DNA of 64,000 nucleotides from Devosia sediminis. GTDB taxonomy: Bacteria > Pseudomonadota > Alphaproteobacteria > Rhizobiales > Devosiaceae. The stretch's first letter is position 1, and every line of letters starts with the position of its first letter. Location of the stretch: NCBI RefSeq assembly GCF_016411825.1, contig NZ_JAEKMH010000005.1, positions 1-64,000 on the forward strand, read 5' to 3'. This document shows positions 27,655 through 36,143 of this stretch, in pieces. Made by a program: the position numbers and the translations under genes. The notes under the pieces are model-generated. The model saw only the letters and a program-made list of their open reading frames with translations. It did not search any database and had not been told where the DNA came from.

Positions 27655-28383
27655 ATGACCCGCCTTGTTGTTGTCGCCCTCCTTCTTGCGGGAAGTTCGG
27701 TTTCCACCTTGGCCGAAACCGCCCATGTGGCGGTGGCTGCCAATTTCACGGCTGTCGCCGAGGAACTCGAGGCTCTGTTCGAGGCCAAAGGCGAGCATCA
27801 GCTTGAGTTGAGCTTCGGAGCCACGGGGCAGCTTTATACCCAGATCAGCCAGGCGGCGCCATTTGCGGTGTTCCTCGCGGCCGATACCGAGCGTCCGGAA
27901 AAGGCCGTGGCCGAAGGTCTTGCGGTGGATGGGAGCTTCTTCGTCTATGCCGAGGGGCGGCTGGTGCTTTATGCGCCGGGGCGCGATGTGAGCGATGGCG
28001 AGGCTGCGCTTGCCGGCGATTTTACCAAGCTCGCCATCGCCGATCCGGAAGCGGCGCCCTATGGCAAGGCGGCGGTCGAGACGCTGACAGCGCTGGGGCT
28101 TTATGATGCCATAGAACCCAAGCTGGTCATGGGCGAGACCATTTCGCAGACGCTGCAATTCATCGAAAGCGGCAATGCCGAACTGGGATTTGTCGCGGCG
28201 AGCCAGGTGCTCGACAAACCTGACCAGTGGCTGGTACCGGCAGACTTGCACACGCCGATTTCCCAAGGCGCGGTGCTGCTCAAGGAAGGTGAGAGCAATC
28301 CGGCCGCGATAGCTTTCCTCGACTTCCTGCGCAGTGATGAGGCGGTGGCGGTGATCGAGGCGGCGGGATATTCGGTGCCTTGA
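27655..28383 (+). CDS. modA: Molybdate ABC transporter, periplasmic binding protein
   Basis: A 242-residue exported protein: signal peptide MTRLVVVALLLAGSSVSTLA, then the family start HVAVAANFTAVAEELEALFE. Oxyanion-binding segments are LSFGATGQLYTQI and PFAVFLAADTERP; later YGKAAVETLTALG and GNAELGFVAASQV fit ModA. It binds molybdate or tungstate for import. The two ModE-type boxes directly upstream indicate repression by the adjacent regulator. Confidence 0.95.
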   Translation: MTRLVVVALLLAGSSVSTLAETAHVAVAANFTAVAEELEALFEAKGEHQLELSFGATGQLYTQISQAAPFAVFLAADTERPEKAVAEGLAVDGSFFVYAEGRLVLYAPGRDVSDGEAALAGDFTKLAIADPEAAPYGKAAVETLTALGLYDAIEPKLVMGETISQTLQFIESGNAELGFVAASQVLDKPDQWLVPADLHTPISQGAVLLKEGESNPAAIAFLDFLRSDEAVAVIEAAGYSVP

Positions 28384-28398
28384 GTGGCAAACTCGGTG

Positions 28399-28535
28399 CG
28401 GCATCCTCCCCCCGACGGGGAGGGTTGAGGAGGGGTCGTCACGCAACCGAACCGAGTGCGTTGGCACCCCCACATAGCTTTGCTAGGCCCTTTGGGCCAA
28501 GCGCCGCTGCCTCCCCCGTCAAGGGGGAGGTGTGC
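28399..28535. repeat. Composite family A repeat between modA and modB
   Basis: A family A unit (CCTCCCC..GACGGGGAGGG plus TTGAGGAGGGG), the flank ACCGAGTGCGTTGGCACCCC, an inner hairpin GGCCCTTTGGGCC, and a closing palindrome CCTCCCCC GTCAA GGGGGAGG. It separates modA from modB by 215 bases inside what should be one operon. Confidence 0.8.
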
Positions 28536-28598
28536 AGGAGTCGACAGGTCCGCAATCAGGGGGCAGCGCCGAACTGACCCGGTGGATATGAACAGATC

Positions 28599-29270
28599 AT
28601 GGACCTTGCCCCGCTCCTTTCTCCCATCCTCCTGACCCTTGCATTGGCGCTGTGCGTCACCGTGATCCTTGTGGTCGCGGCGACGCCCCTGAGCTGGTGG
28701 CTGGCGCGCGGCGCGGGCGGGGGACGCGAGGTGGTCGGAGCGGTGGTGACGCTGCCGCTGGTGCTGCCGCCAACCGTGCTGGGATTTTACCTGCTGCTGG
28801 CGCTGGGGCCGAACGGACCGGGCGGCTGGGTTGCCGGCCTATGGGGGGGGCGCACGCTGGCCTTTTCCTTTGCGGGCCTCGTCATCGGCGGCGTGATTGC
28901 CTCGCTGCCCTTCATGGTGCAGCCGCTGCGCAATGCCTTTGCCGCCATCGAAAGCGAAGTGCTCGAAGTTGCCGATACGCTGGGCGCGTCGCCTGGGCAG
29001 CGGTTCTGGCGCGTGGCCCTGCCCCTGGCGCGGCCGGGCTATCTGGTCGGGGCGATCATGGCTTTCGCCCATACGATGGGGGAATTCGGCGTGGTGCTGA
29101 TGATCGGCGGCAACATTCCGGGCCAGACCAAGGTGCTGTCCATCGCCATCTACGACTTTGTCGAGCGGCTCGAATGGGACAAGGCGCATGTGCTGGCTGC
29201 GGGCATGGTGGTTTTTGGGTTTGTGGTGGTGTTTGCCACGTTGGTGGTCGGGCGACGGGCGGAGCGGTGA
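28599..29270 (+). CDS. modB: Molybdate ABC transporter permease
   Basis: A 223-residue inner-membrane permease with five to six helices. The EAA loop contacting the ATPase is EVADTLGASPGQRFWRVALPLARPG. LPLVLPPTVLGFYLL and AFAHTMGEFGVVLMIGGN are typical of ModB. No modC ATPase follows: the next gene is the lactate dehydrogenase homologue. The ATPase must be encoded elsewhere or be shared. Confidence 0.94.
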   Translation: MDLAPLLSPILLTLALALCVTVILVVAATPLSWWLARGAGGGREVVGAVVTLPLVLPPTVLGFYLLLALGPNGPGGWVAGLWGGRTLAFSFAGLVIGGVIASLPFMVQPLRNAFAAIESEVLEVADTLGASPGQRFWRVALPLARPGYLVGAIMAFAHTMGEFGVVLMIGGNIPGQTKVLSIAIYDFVERLEWDKAHVLAAGMVVFGFVVVFATLVVGRRAER

Positions 29271-29331
29271 GGTCTTCCCGGCAGGCATCGAGCATGCCAC
29301 TCGACCGTAGGTCTCGTGGCCTTCGCGGCTC

Positions 29332-29354
29332 AAATCGGTCCACTGGACCGATTT
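29332..29354. repeat. Family B palindrome, copy 2
   Basis: AAATCGGTCC ACT GGACCGATTT: a 10-bp stem with a three-base loop. The left flank (CGACCGTAGGTCTC, CCTTCGCGGCTC) and right flank (GCCCTACGGGACG) match other copies. Confidence 0.8.
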
Positions 29355-29375
29355 GCCCTACGGGACGCCTTGAAG

Positions 29376-29389
29376 ACTAACATGTTAGT
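29376..29389. promoter_or_regulatory. Palindromic operator upstream of lldD-like gene
   Basis: ACTAACATGTTAGT, a perfect 14-bp palindrome 38 bases before the lldD-like ATG. Its 12-bp core is identical to the site beside the GntR gene at 49697-49708. Confidence 0.65.
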
Positions 29390-29427
29390 TGGTAGAGCAT
29401 GCCGGACTGCATCCGGAGCGCCCGAAA

Positions 29428-30609
29428 ATGACCGCCATCGACAAGGTTCTGACCGTTGAGGAAATGATGCGGCTGGCGCAGCGGCGCGTGCCCAAGATGT
29501 TCTTCGACTATGCCGATAGCGGCTCCTATACCGAAGGCACTTATCGCGAGAACGAGAGCGATTTTGCAAAGATCAAGCTCAACCAGAAGGTGGCCGTGAA
29601 CCTCGAGGGGCGCAACCTCAAGGTGAAGATGCTGGGCAAGGAGATCACCATGCCCGTCGCCATCGCCCCGGCTGCCACTGGCGGCATGCAGACCGCCGAC
29701 GGTGAGATCAAGGCGGCCAAGGCCGCCGAAAAGTTCGGCATTCCGTTTTCGCTTTCGACCATGAGCGTCTGCTCGATCGAGGACGTGGCCGAGAACACCA
29801 CGGCGCCGTTCTGGTTCCAGCTCTATGTGATGCGCGACCGGGACTTCATCAACCGCCTCATAGATCGGGCCAAGGCGGCCAAGTGCTCGGCGCTGGTGCT
29901 GACCATGGACCTGCAGATCCTCGGGCAGCGGCACAAGGATATCCGCAACGGACTGTCGACGCCGCCAAAGTTCACGCCCTATTCGGTCTGGCAGATGATG
30001 CAGCACCCGCTCTGGTGCATGCGCATGCTGGGCACGCAGCGCCGCACCTTCCGCAATATCGTGGGCCATGTCGGGGGCGACCATGACCTGGCCTCGCTCT
30101 CGGCCTGGACGGCATCGCAGTTCGACCCGACGCTCAACTGGGGCGACGTGCGCTGGATCAAGGAGCGGTTCGGCGGCCCGGTCATCGTCAAGGGCGTGCT
30201 CGACGCCGACGACGCGCAGGCGGCGGTCGACAATGGCGCCGATGCCATCGTCGTTTCCAACCATGGCGGCCGGCAACTCGATGGCGCGCCGTCCACCATC
30301 CGCGTGCTGCCCGAAATCGTCGATCGGGTCGGGCATCGCACCGAAGTCTATCTCGATAGCGGCATCCGCATGGGCCAGGACGTGATCAAGGCGCTGGCCT
30401 ATGGCGCCAAGTCCACTTTTATCGGGCGGCCCATGCTCTATGGCCTCGGTGCCGGTGGCGAGGCGGGAGTGACGCGCGTACTCGAAATCATCCGCAAGGA
30501 AATCGACACGACCATGGCGCTGTGCGGCGAGCGCGACATTCTCAATGTCGGGCTGCACAATATCTATTCCAACGATATTCCGCCGCGGAACGCGCCGAAG
30601 CGGGGGTAG
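29428..30609 (+). CDS. lldD: FMN-dependent alpha-hydroxy acid dehydrogenase (L-lactate dehydrogenase-like)
   Basis: A 393-residue flavoenzyme oxidising an L-2-hydroxy acid, most likely L-lactate to pyruvate. Active-site segments are seen: FFDYADSGSYTE, PVAIAPAATGG, SLSTMSVCSIE, FWFQLYV, and the signature SNHGGRQLDGAPST with the catalytic His. Phosphate-binding LDSGIRMGQDV follows. The start is ATG 29428 (MTAIDKVLTVEEM); the region 5' of it holds the palindromic operator, and an in-frame GTG-type start at 29389 would place coding sequence next to that site. It may process L-lactate made by the fucose-type pathway at 47-49 kb. Confidence 0.9.
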   Translation: MTAIDKVLTVEEMMRLAQRRVPKMFFDYADSGSYTEGTYRENESDFAKIKLNQKVAVNLEGRNLKVKMLGKEITMPVAIAPAATGGMQTADGEIKAAKAAEKFGIPFSLSTMSVCSIEDVAENTTAPFWFQLYVMRDRDFINRLIDRAKAAKCSALVLTMDLQILGQRHKDIRNGLSTPPKFTPYSVWQMMQHPLWCMRMLGTQRRTFRNIVGHVGGDHDLASLSAWTASQFDPTLNWGDVRWIKERFGGPVIVKGVLDADDAQAAVDNGADAIVVSNHGGRQLDGAPSTIRVLPEIVDRVGHRTEVYLDSGIRMGQDVIKALAYGAKSTFIGRPMLYGLGAGGEAGVTRVLEIIRKEIDTTMALCGERDILNVGLHNIYSNDIPPRNAPKRG

Positions 30610-30618
30610 TCGCCTGTT

Positions 30619-31419
30619 TCAGAGCTCACGATACTCCACGGCAGGCGCGCTGGGCGTGAGCTGGGCAAAGACGCTGTCGGCGAGGGCCTGCAGGCGTTGC
30701 GGATCCTGCGGGCCGACAATGGTGCAGGTGACGAAGTCATTGGCCCAGTAGAGGACGTTGTCGTCGCCCAGACGCAGGGTTTCGAGGGTGGGGCCGTCGA
30801 TGCCCGAAGACGGGGTGATGTAGAGCGTCACCCTTTCGCCGGTGCTGTCTTCATACATCAATTGCGCCGCGCGACCGCCCGGAACGGCGGGGGCCGGCAG
30901 CAGGCGGCCGCCCAGAAAGGCCAGGCCGGAGCCGGCCAGGTCCGGCATAGCCAGATCGGTGGCGAGCCGGTTGGAAAGCCAGGTGGACAGGTGTTCCGCC
31001 TCGGCGCCGGGCACTTCCACGGCGTGGCGATTTTCCGAAACATAGACGGTGTGGGCGCTGACGGCGTCGGCGATGAGCCGGTTGTACAGCGCGGGGGCTT
31101 CGCTGGCCGGACGTACGAGCCAGCCCGCGGCCATGCCGATGCCGAGGAGGGCGACGATCATGGCGGCGCGCGCAACACCGCGCCACTGGCGTCGGGACTG
31201 CTCGAGGGCGATGCGATGAGGTGACAGGCGCGCCGGTACCGGCTCGCTGGCGACAGGGCCATACAGCGTGCGGATGGCATCGGACTGGCGCTGCAATTGG
31301 GCAAGGTCCTGGGCCAGATCGGGATCGGCGACAAGGCGGGCGTCGACCTCGGCGCGGGCCTCGGCGTCGAGCTGTCCGTCGAGATAGGCCATCAGCACAT
31401 CCTGGGTGATCCCGCTCAT
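30619..31419 (-). CDS. Anti-sigma factor (single membrane helix)
   Basis: A 266-residue protein: an N-terminal helical anti-sigma domain (TQDVLMAYLDGQLDAEARAEVDARLVADPDL), one membrane helix near residues 83-103 (AAMIVALLGIGMAAGWLV), and a periplasmic domain. The zinc-type HxxxCxxC motif is missing, so it does not belong to the redox-sensing ZAS group. Its start overlaps the sigma-factor stop (ATGA), as expected for a cognate pair. The signal is unknown. Confidence 0.85.
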   Translation of the reverse strand: MSGITQDVLMAYLDGQLDAEARAEVDARLVADPDLAQDLAQLQRQSDAIRTLYGPVASEPVPARLSPHRIALEQSRRQWRGVARAAMIVALLGIGMAAGWLVRPASEAPALYNRLIADAVSAHTVYVSENRHAVEVPGAEAEHLSTWLSNRLATDLAMPDLAGSGLAFLGGRLLPAPAVPGGRAAQLMYEDSTGERVTLYITPSSGIDGPTLETLRLGDDNVLYWANDFVTCTIVGPQDPQRLQALADSVFAQLTPSAPAVEYREL

Positions 31420-31922
31420 TTGACGGTCCTCAGATGCGGTTCGTGGCTGGCGCCGGTCAGGCTGCGCAGGCTGGCGCGGGCGCGGCCGAGGCGGCTCATC
31501 AGCGTGCCGGTGGGAATGCCGAGAATGGCGGCGGCTTCGGCATAGGCGAGGCCTTCAATTGTAACCAGCAGCAGGGCCTCCTTCTGGTCGAGCGGCAAGG
31601 TGCCGATGGCGCGGTCGAGCTCGACCAGGGCCAGATGGCCCGGTTGCGACGCGGGAGTGCCGATTTCGGGAATGATGTCGATGTTCACCGCGTCGCCCCG
31701 GCGCCGGGCGGTGCGGCGGGCGTTGCGGTGGAGGTTGGTGAGGATGGTGAAAAGCCAGGGGCGCAGCGGCCCGCGCGGCCGGAAGAGGCCACGACGCGCA
31801 ATGGCGCGTTCGAGGCAATCCTGCACCAGGTCATCGGCGTGGTCGGCATCGCGGGTGAGCGCGCGGGCATAGCGGCGCAGGGCCGGAATGCAGGCTTCGA
31901 GCTCATCGAGAAAATCGACCAC
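31416..31922 (-). CDS. ECF-type RNA polymerase sigma factor
   Basis: A 168-residue sigma-70 family member with only region 2 (LTRDADHADDLVQDCLERAI...PWLFTILTNLHRN) and region 4 (IGTLPLDQKEALLLVTIEGLAYAEAAAILGIPTGTLMSRLGRARASL). It should recruit polymerase to a small regulon including its own operon. It is sandwiched between a secreted COG4315-type protein (26 bases upstream) and the overlapping anti-sigma gene. Confidence 0.93.
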   Translation of the reverse strand: MVDFLDELEACIPALRRYARALTRDADHADDLVQDCLERAIARRGLFRPRGPLRPWLFTILTNLHRNARRTARRRGDAVNIDIIPEIGTPASQPGHLALVELDRAIGTLPLDQKEALLLVTIEGLAYAEAAAILGIPTGTLMSRLGRARASLRSLTGASHEPHLRTVK

Positions 31923-31948
31923 GCCGTCTGTCCCTCAAGCGTCAGGCC

Positions 31949-32341
31949 TTACTCTAGTGCAAGATGCCAGACGCCGCCGACGCCGTCACCGGTGATGTCG
32001 CCCGGCGCCATATCCTCGACCCAGAAATAGAGCGGCATGCCCTTATAGGCCCACATCTGGGTGCCGTCGGTGCGGTCCACCAGGGTGAAATCGCCTTCGG
32101 GCTCGGCGCCCTCGTCGGCAAACAGCGGTGGCCACTTTTCGGCGCAGGTGTCGTAGCAGTTGGTGACGCCGGCCGTGTCCTTGTCGAAGATGTAGAGGGT
32201 CATGTCATTGGAGCCGGTCAGGACCATCTTGCCGTCGATATCGACGGACTTGACGGCACCGTCGAGATATTCGGCGGCAAAGGTCGGGGTCACGAGCATA
32301 GCCAGCGCGGTGGCGCCGGCAAGAAGCGAGGGCAGATGCAT
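31949..32341 (-). CDS. Secreted COG4315-type repeat protein
   Basis: A 130-residue exported protein: signal peptide MHLPSLLAGATALAMLVTPTFA, then two copies of a short beta repeat with family residues SNDMTLYIFDKDTAGVTNCYDTCAEKWPPL and KGMPLYFWVEDMAPGDITGDGVGGVWH. One Cys pair may form a disulfide. Function is unknown. It is the first gene of the ECF sigma operon and may be either a target or a sensor component. Confidence 0.85.
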   Translation of the reverse strand: MHLPSLLAGATALAMLVTPTFAAEYLDGAVKSVDIDGKMVLTGSNDMTLYIFDKDTAGVTNCYDTCAEKWPPLFADEGAEPEGDFTLVDRTDGTQMWAYKGMPLYFWVEDMAPGDITGDGVGGVWHLALE

Positions 32342-32591
32342 GGGAAATCCTCCAGTTGCGGGACCGCTCAGGCGGCCTCCACCGACATCAACACCGGGCG
32401 ACGCGGTTTAATCCATCCCGCAAGCACGCGATTTCGGTGGAACGACGTGCACTGAGCAATTTGCTATGGCTCACAACAACCTGCTGGACAGGATCAGTTG
32501 GGATTGCTTTGTTAGCCGGGACTGATGCGTTGACCCGGGAGAGGGCGCACAGGGCTGGGCGCGGATGGCGCCTCAAAGGGAGAGACTACTT

Positions 32592-33695
32592 ATGAAGAGA
32601 CGCGAATTCTTCAAGCAGGCGTCGGTTGCCACGATCGGCGCCGCGGCCGCTGCCACCACGCTGGCCACGCCCGCGATCGCCCAGGGCAATATCACCTGGC
32701 GCATGGTGACCACCTGGCCGAAGAATTTTCCGGGCCTCGGCGTCGGTGCACAGAACCTGGCCGACCGGATCACCAAGGCCTCGGGCGGCCGGCTGACCGT
32801 GCAGGTTTTTGCTGCCGGCGAAATGGTGCCGGGACTGCAGGCTCTGGACGCCGTCATCGACGGTTCGGCCGAAATGAGCCACGGCACCCCCTATTACTGG
32901 CAGAACAAGAGCCAGGGCCTCAGCTTCTTCACTGGCGTGCCCTATGGCATGACCAGCCGCGAACTCACTGCCTGGGTGCGCTATCTCGGCGGCCAGGAAC
33001 TGTGGGACAAGATCTATGACCAGTTCGGCCTCCAGGGTTTCCTGTCGGGCGATACCGGCACCCAGGCCGGCGGCTGGTTCCGCAACGAACTGACCGGGCT
33101 CTCGGACATCCAGGGTCTGCGCTTCCGCACCCCGGGCCTCGGCGGCCAGGTCTGGGCCAAGCTCGGCGCCTCGGTGACCAATCTCGCCGCGGGCGAAATC
33201 TTCGCCGCGCTGCAGTCGGGCACGCTCGACGCCGCCGAGTTCGTCGGCCCCTATAACGACCTGGCGCTGGGCTTCTACCAGATCGCCAAGAACTACTACT
33301 TCCCGAGCTTCGTCGAGCCGGGCCTCGCCACCGAAATCGTGGTCGACAAGGCCAAGTATGCGGAGTTGCCCGAGGACCTGCAGGAGATCGTCAAGGTCTG
33401 CGCCCAAGCATCCTATGACGACGTGGCCTCGGACATGTATGCCAACGATCCGCGCGCGCTCAATGCGCTGGTCACCGAGCATGGCGTCAATGTCCGCCAG
33501 TTCCCCGAGGAAATCCTCGAAGCCGGCGCCACGGCGTCGATGGAACTGATCGCCGAAATCCGCGAAGGCGGCGATGCGCTGACCAAGGAAGTGGCTGAGA
33601 GCTTCGTCTCGGCCTTCAACCTGCTGCGCCAGCGCACCGAGGGCACCGACATGCCGTTCCTCGCCGCCCGCCAGAAGTACATCAAGTACGACTGA
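32592..33695 (+). CDS. TRAP transporter solute-binding protein (DctP; 2-oxo or hydroxy acid type)
   Basis: A 367-residue periplasmic receptor. The N-terminus has a Tat-like signal (KRREFFKQASVATIG...ATPAIAQ). The body resembles TakP and the calcium-lactate-binding TRAP proteins: TQAGGWFRNE, GLRFRTPGLGG, GGEIFAAL-like AAGEIFAAL, DAAEFVGPYND and YYFPSFVEPG. Likely ligands are monocarboxylates such as lactate or pyruvate. The start is the Met of MKRREFF. The DctMQ membrane genes lie downstream on the opposite strand. Confidence 0.9.
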   Translation: MKRREFFKQASVATIGAAAAATTLATPAIAQGNITWRMVTTWPKNFPGLGVGAQNLADRITKASGGRLTVQVFAAGEMVPGLQALDAVIDGSAEMSHGTPYYWQNKSQGLSFFTGVPYGMTSRELTAWVRYLGGQELWDKIYDQFGLQGFLSGDTGTQAGGWFRNELTGLSDIQGLRFRTPGLGGQVWAKLGASVTNLAAGEIFAALQSGTLDAAEFVGPYNDLALGFYQIAKNYYFPSFVEPGLATEIVVDKAKYAELPEDLQEIVKVCAQASYDDVASDMYANDPRALNALVTEHGVNVRQFPEEILEAGATASMELIAEIREGGDALTKEVAESFVSAFNLLRQRTEGTDMPFLAARQKYIKYD

Positions 33696-33717
33696 GCGCA
33701 GGCACATCGCGAATGGC

Positions 33718-33747
33718 AAAGCCCGGGCTTCGGCCCGGGCTTTTTTG
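33718..33747 (+). terminator. Terminator after dctP
   Basis: Stem GCCCGGGC / GCCCGGGC with a TTCG loop, flanked by AAA and a run of six T. A textbook intrinsic terminator 23 bases after the DctP stop. Confidence 0.92.
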
Positions 33748-33820
33748 TTGGGTAGAAGGTCTTGCCGGCGAGTCTGGCGCTCGTGCCACCCGAGCGTAGC
33801 TCTCATGGCCTTCTCGCCTC

Positions 33821-33843
33821 AAATCACGCCACCGGCGTGATTT
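33821..33843. repeat. Family B palindrome, copy 3
   Basis: AAATCACGCC ACC GGCGTGATTT, 10-bp stem. The left flank (CGAGCGTAGCTCTCATGGCC) and right flank (GTCCTTCGGAACGGCTC) match the family. It lies just after the end of dctM. Confidence 0.8.
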
Positions 33844-33864
33844 GTCCTTCGGAACGGCTCGAAG

Positions 33865-35253
33865 TCAGTACAGCATGTCGGGCAGCCAGGTGATGAGCTG
33901 CGGGAAGAAGAACAGGCTGATCAGCGCGATGATCTGGAGGATCACGAAGGGCACGACACCGCGATAGATCATGCCCGTGGTGACGCGCGAGGGTGCGACG
34001 CCGCGCAGGTAGAAGAGGGCAAAGCCGAAGGGCGGGGTCAGGAAGCTGGTCTGCAGGTTCACGCCCACCATGACGCCGAGCCAGATCGGATCGACGTCGA
34101 GCGCCAGCAGCACCGGCGCGGTGATCGGGATGACGATGAAGATGATCTCGAACGTGTCGAGGATGAACCCGAGGAGGAACATCACCAGCATGACGATGAT
34201 GATGGCGCCCACAGCGCCGCCCGGCATGGACGAGAGGAATTCGTGCACCAGGTTGTCGCCGCCCATCATGCGGAAGACGATGGAGAACACCGCCGCGCCA
34301 AAGAGGATGATGAACACCATAGAGGTGATGGTGGCGGTGGAAATGACGGCCTGCTTGAGGATGCCGAAATTGAGCTTGCCGCGCAGCAAAGCGAGGAGCA
34401 GGGCGCCGACCGAGCCGACCGAGGCGGCTTCGGTGGGGGTGGCGATGCCGGCCAGGATCGAGCCGAGCACGGCGACGATCAGCAGCAGCGGCGGGATCAG
34501 CGCGACGACGACTTCGCGCCAGAGATGCGCCTTTTCGCTTTCCGGCACCGGGGTGGCGGGAGCGGACGTCGGGTCCAGCCAGGCCTTGACGATGACATAG
34601 GCTGCATAGATCGCCACAAGCAGCAGGCCGGGGATGATGGCGCCGGCAAAGAGCGCGCCGACCGAAACCGGCTCAGGGGCAAAATTGCCCTTTTCCATCT
34701 GGACCTGGGCGTTGATGCCCGACAGCATGTCGCCCATGAAGATCAAGACGGTCGAGGGCGGAATGATCTGGCCCAAAGTGCCCGAGGCGCAGATGACGCC
34801 GGTGGCGAGCTTGGGGTCGTAGCCGGCGCGCAGCATGGCGGGCAGCGAGATCAGGCCCATGGTGACCACGGTGGCGCCCACCACGCCGGTCGATGCGGCA
34901 AGCAGGGCGCCCACCACGATCACCGAGAGGGCGAGGCCGCCGCGCAGGTTGCCGAACAGCTTGCCCATGGTGAGCAGCAATTGCTCGGCAATGCCGGAGC
35001 GTTCGAGCATGACGCCCATGAAGACGAAGAGCGGCACTGCGACCAGCACTTCATTGGTCATGAGGCCGATATAGCGGCCAGCCAGCGAGCCATAGTTGGA
35101 CGGGTCATAGACGCCCAGCCACCAGCCGACGAGGCCGAAGAGAATGGCGGTGCCGGCCAGCGAGAAGGCGACCGGAAATCCGAGCATGAGGACGCCGATG
35201 ACGCCCACGAACATAAGGGCGGCGAGGATCTCGCCGATAAGGACGGGATCCAT
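33865..35253 (-). CDS. TRAP transporter large permease (DctM)
   Basis: A 462-residue integral membrane protein with about 12 helices. DctM/SiaM-type segments: GFPVAFSLAGTAILFG, VLVAVPLFVFMGVMLERSG, STGVVGATVVTMGLISLP, ASGTLGQIIPPSTVLIFMGD and LQTSFLTPPFGFALFYLRG. It carries the Na+-coupled transport path. Its ATG overlaps the DctQ stop by one base. Confidence 0.95.
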   Translation of the reverse strand: MDPVLIGEILAALMFVGVIGVLMLGFPVAFSLAGTAILFGLVGWWLGVYDPSNYGSLAGRYIGLMTNEVLVAVPLFVFMGVMLERSGIAEQLLLTMGKLFGNLRGGLALSVIVVGALLAASTGVVGATVVTMGLISLPAMLRAGYDPKLATGVICASGTLGQIIPPSTVLIFMGDMLSGINAQVQMEKGNFAPEPVSVGALFAGAIIPGLLLVAIYAAYVIVKAWLDPTSAPATPVPESEKAHLWREVVVALIPPLLLIVAVLGSILAGIATPTEAASVGSVGALLLALLRGKLNFGILKQAVISTATITSMVFIILFGAAVFSIVFRMMGGDNLVHEFLSSMPGGAVGAIIIVMLVMFLLGFILDTFEIIFIVIPITAPVLLALDVDPIWLGVMVGVNLQTSFLTPPFGFALFYLRGVAPSRVTTGMIYRGVVPFVILQIIALISLFFFPQLITWLPDMLY

Positions 35254-35816
35254 CAGTGAACTTCCCTCGTGTCTTCAGTGGGGTAGCGCAGGCCGGGCGG
35301 CAGCAGTTCTTCGCGGTTGGCGAGAACCAGGATGGCGCGGCAGGCCATGGCTATGCCCTGGAGACCGACGAGAACCGCAAAGACGATGATGAAGCTCTTG
35401 AGAACGAAGAGCCCCGGCATGCCGCCGATATTGGCCGAGCCCTCGTGATAGCCCCAGGAGCGGGCCACGGCAGGGTAGCAATAGTGGAAGACGACATACA
35501 TGAAGGGCAGGAGGAAGACGACGACACCGAAGAGGTCGGCCATGGCCTTCCGCCGGATCGGGGCCGGGCGGTAGAAAATGTCGACGCGGACATGATCGTC
35601 GCGCAGCAGCGCAAAACCGGCGACGCCCGTGAACATGGCGCCGGCGACCCAGACGTAGAGGTCCTGAACCCAGAGGGTGGACGTGTTGAAGAAATAGCGC
35701 TGCACCACAACGGTGAAGCACACCAGCACGCAAACCAATGCGAGCCACGACAAAACCTGTCCGACGAGCCAGTTGATGGCACTGATCCCGCGGACCAGGA
35801 ATGCAAGTCCCTGCAA
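35253..35816 (-). CDS. TRAP transporter small permease (DctQ)
   Basis: A 187-residue, four-helix protein; the segments INWLVGQVLSWLALVCVLVCF and VWVAGAMFTGVAGFALLRDDHVRVDIFY are typical of DctQ. It pairs with DctM and is translationally coupled to it. Together with the receptor at 32592 it makes a full TRAP system, split over two convergent transcripts. Confidence 0.93.
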   Translation of the reverse strand: MQGLAFLVRGISAINWLVGQVLSWLALVCVLVCFTVVVQRYFFNTSTLWVQDLYVWVAGAMFTGVAGFALLRDDHVRVDIFYRPAPIRRKAMADLFGVVVFLLPFMYVVFHYCYPAVARSWGYHEGSANIGGMPGLFVLKSFIIVFAVLVGLQGIAMACRAILVLANREELLPPGLRYPTEDTREVH

Positions 35817-36143
35817 CGGAATTCCCCCTATTTCCCCTAGCGCCGCGCCTTGCCGGCGCTGGCGGTGTACTCCAGTTGCGATTGAACACCATCCAGCAAA
35901 CCGGTCAACACGATATCGGCGCGCTTCGACAGGAGGGAGGCGGAGCTGGCGGGGCAGCAGAATATTCCGGCGGTGCCCACGCTCTACAAAAACTGCGGGG
36001 TCGGAAGCAATAACGCGCGTTAATCGGGGGCGCGGAATGTAATGGGGAATAACAGTAATATTATTTTGTCGGTGGCTGCGTTCAGGGTATCTCGCCTGTC
36101 AAGGACACCACTCTAACTGCCAGAATGGCCGCGCCACCCCCAT
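35817..36143. other. Intergenic region between dctQ and a LuxR-type gene
   Basis: 327 bases without a supported gene. The right part (about 36000-36080) is markedly AT-rich (TAATGGGGAATAACAGTAATATTATTTTG) and probably holds the promoter of the PAS-LuxR gene. I see no RNA gene here. Confidence 0.5.
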
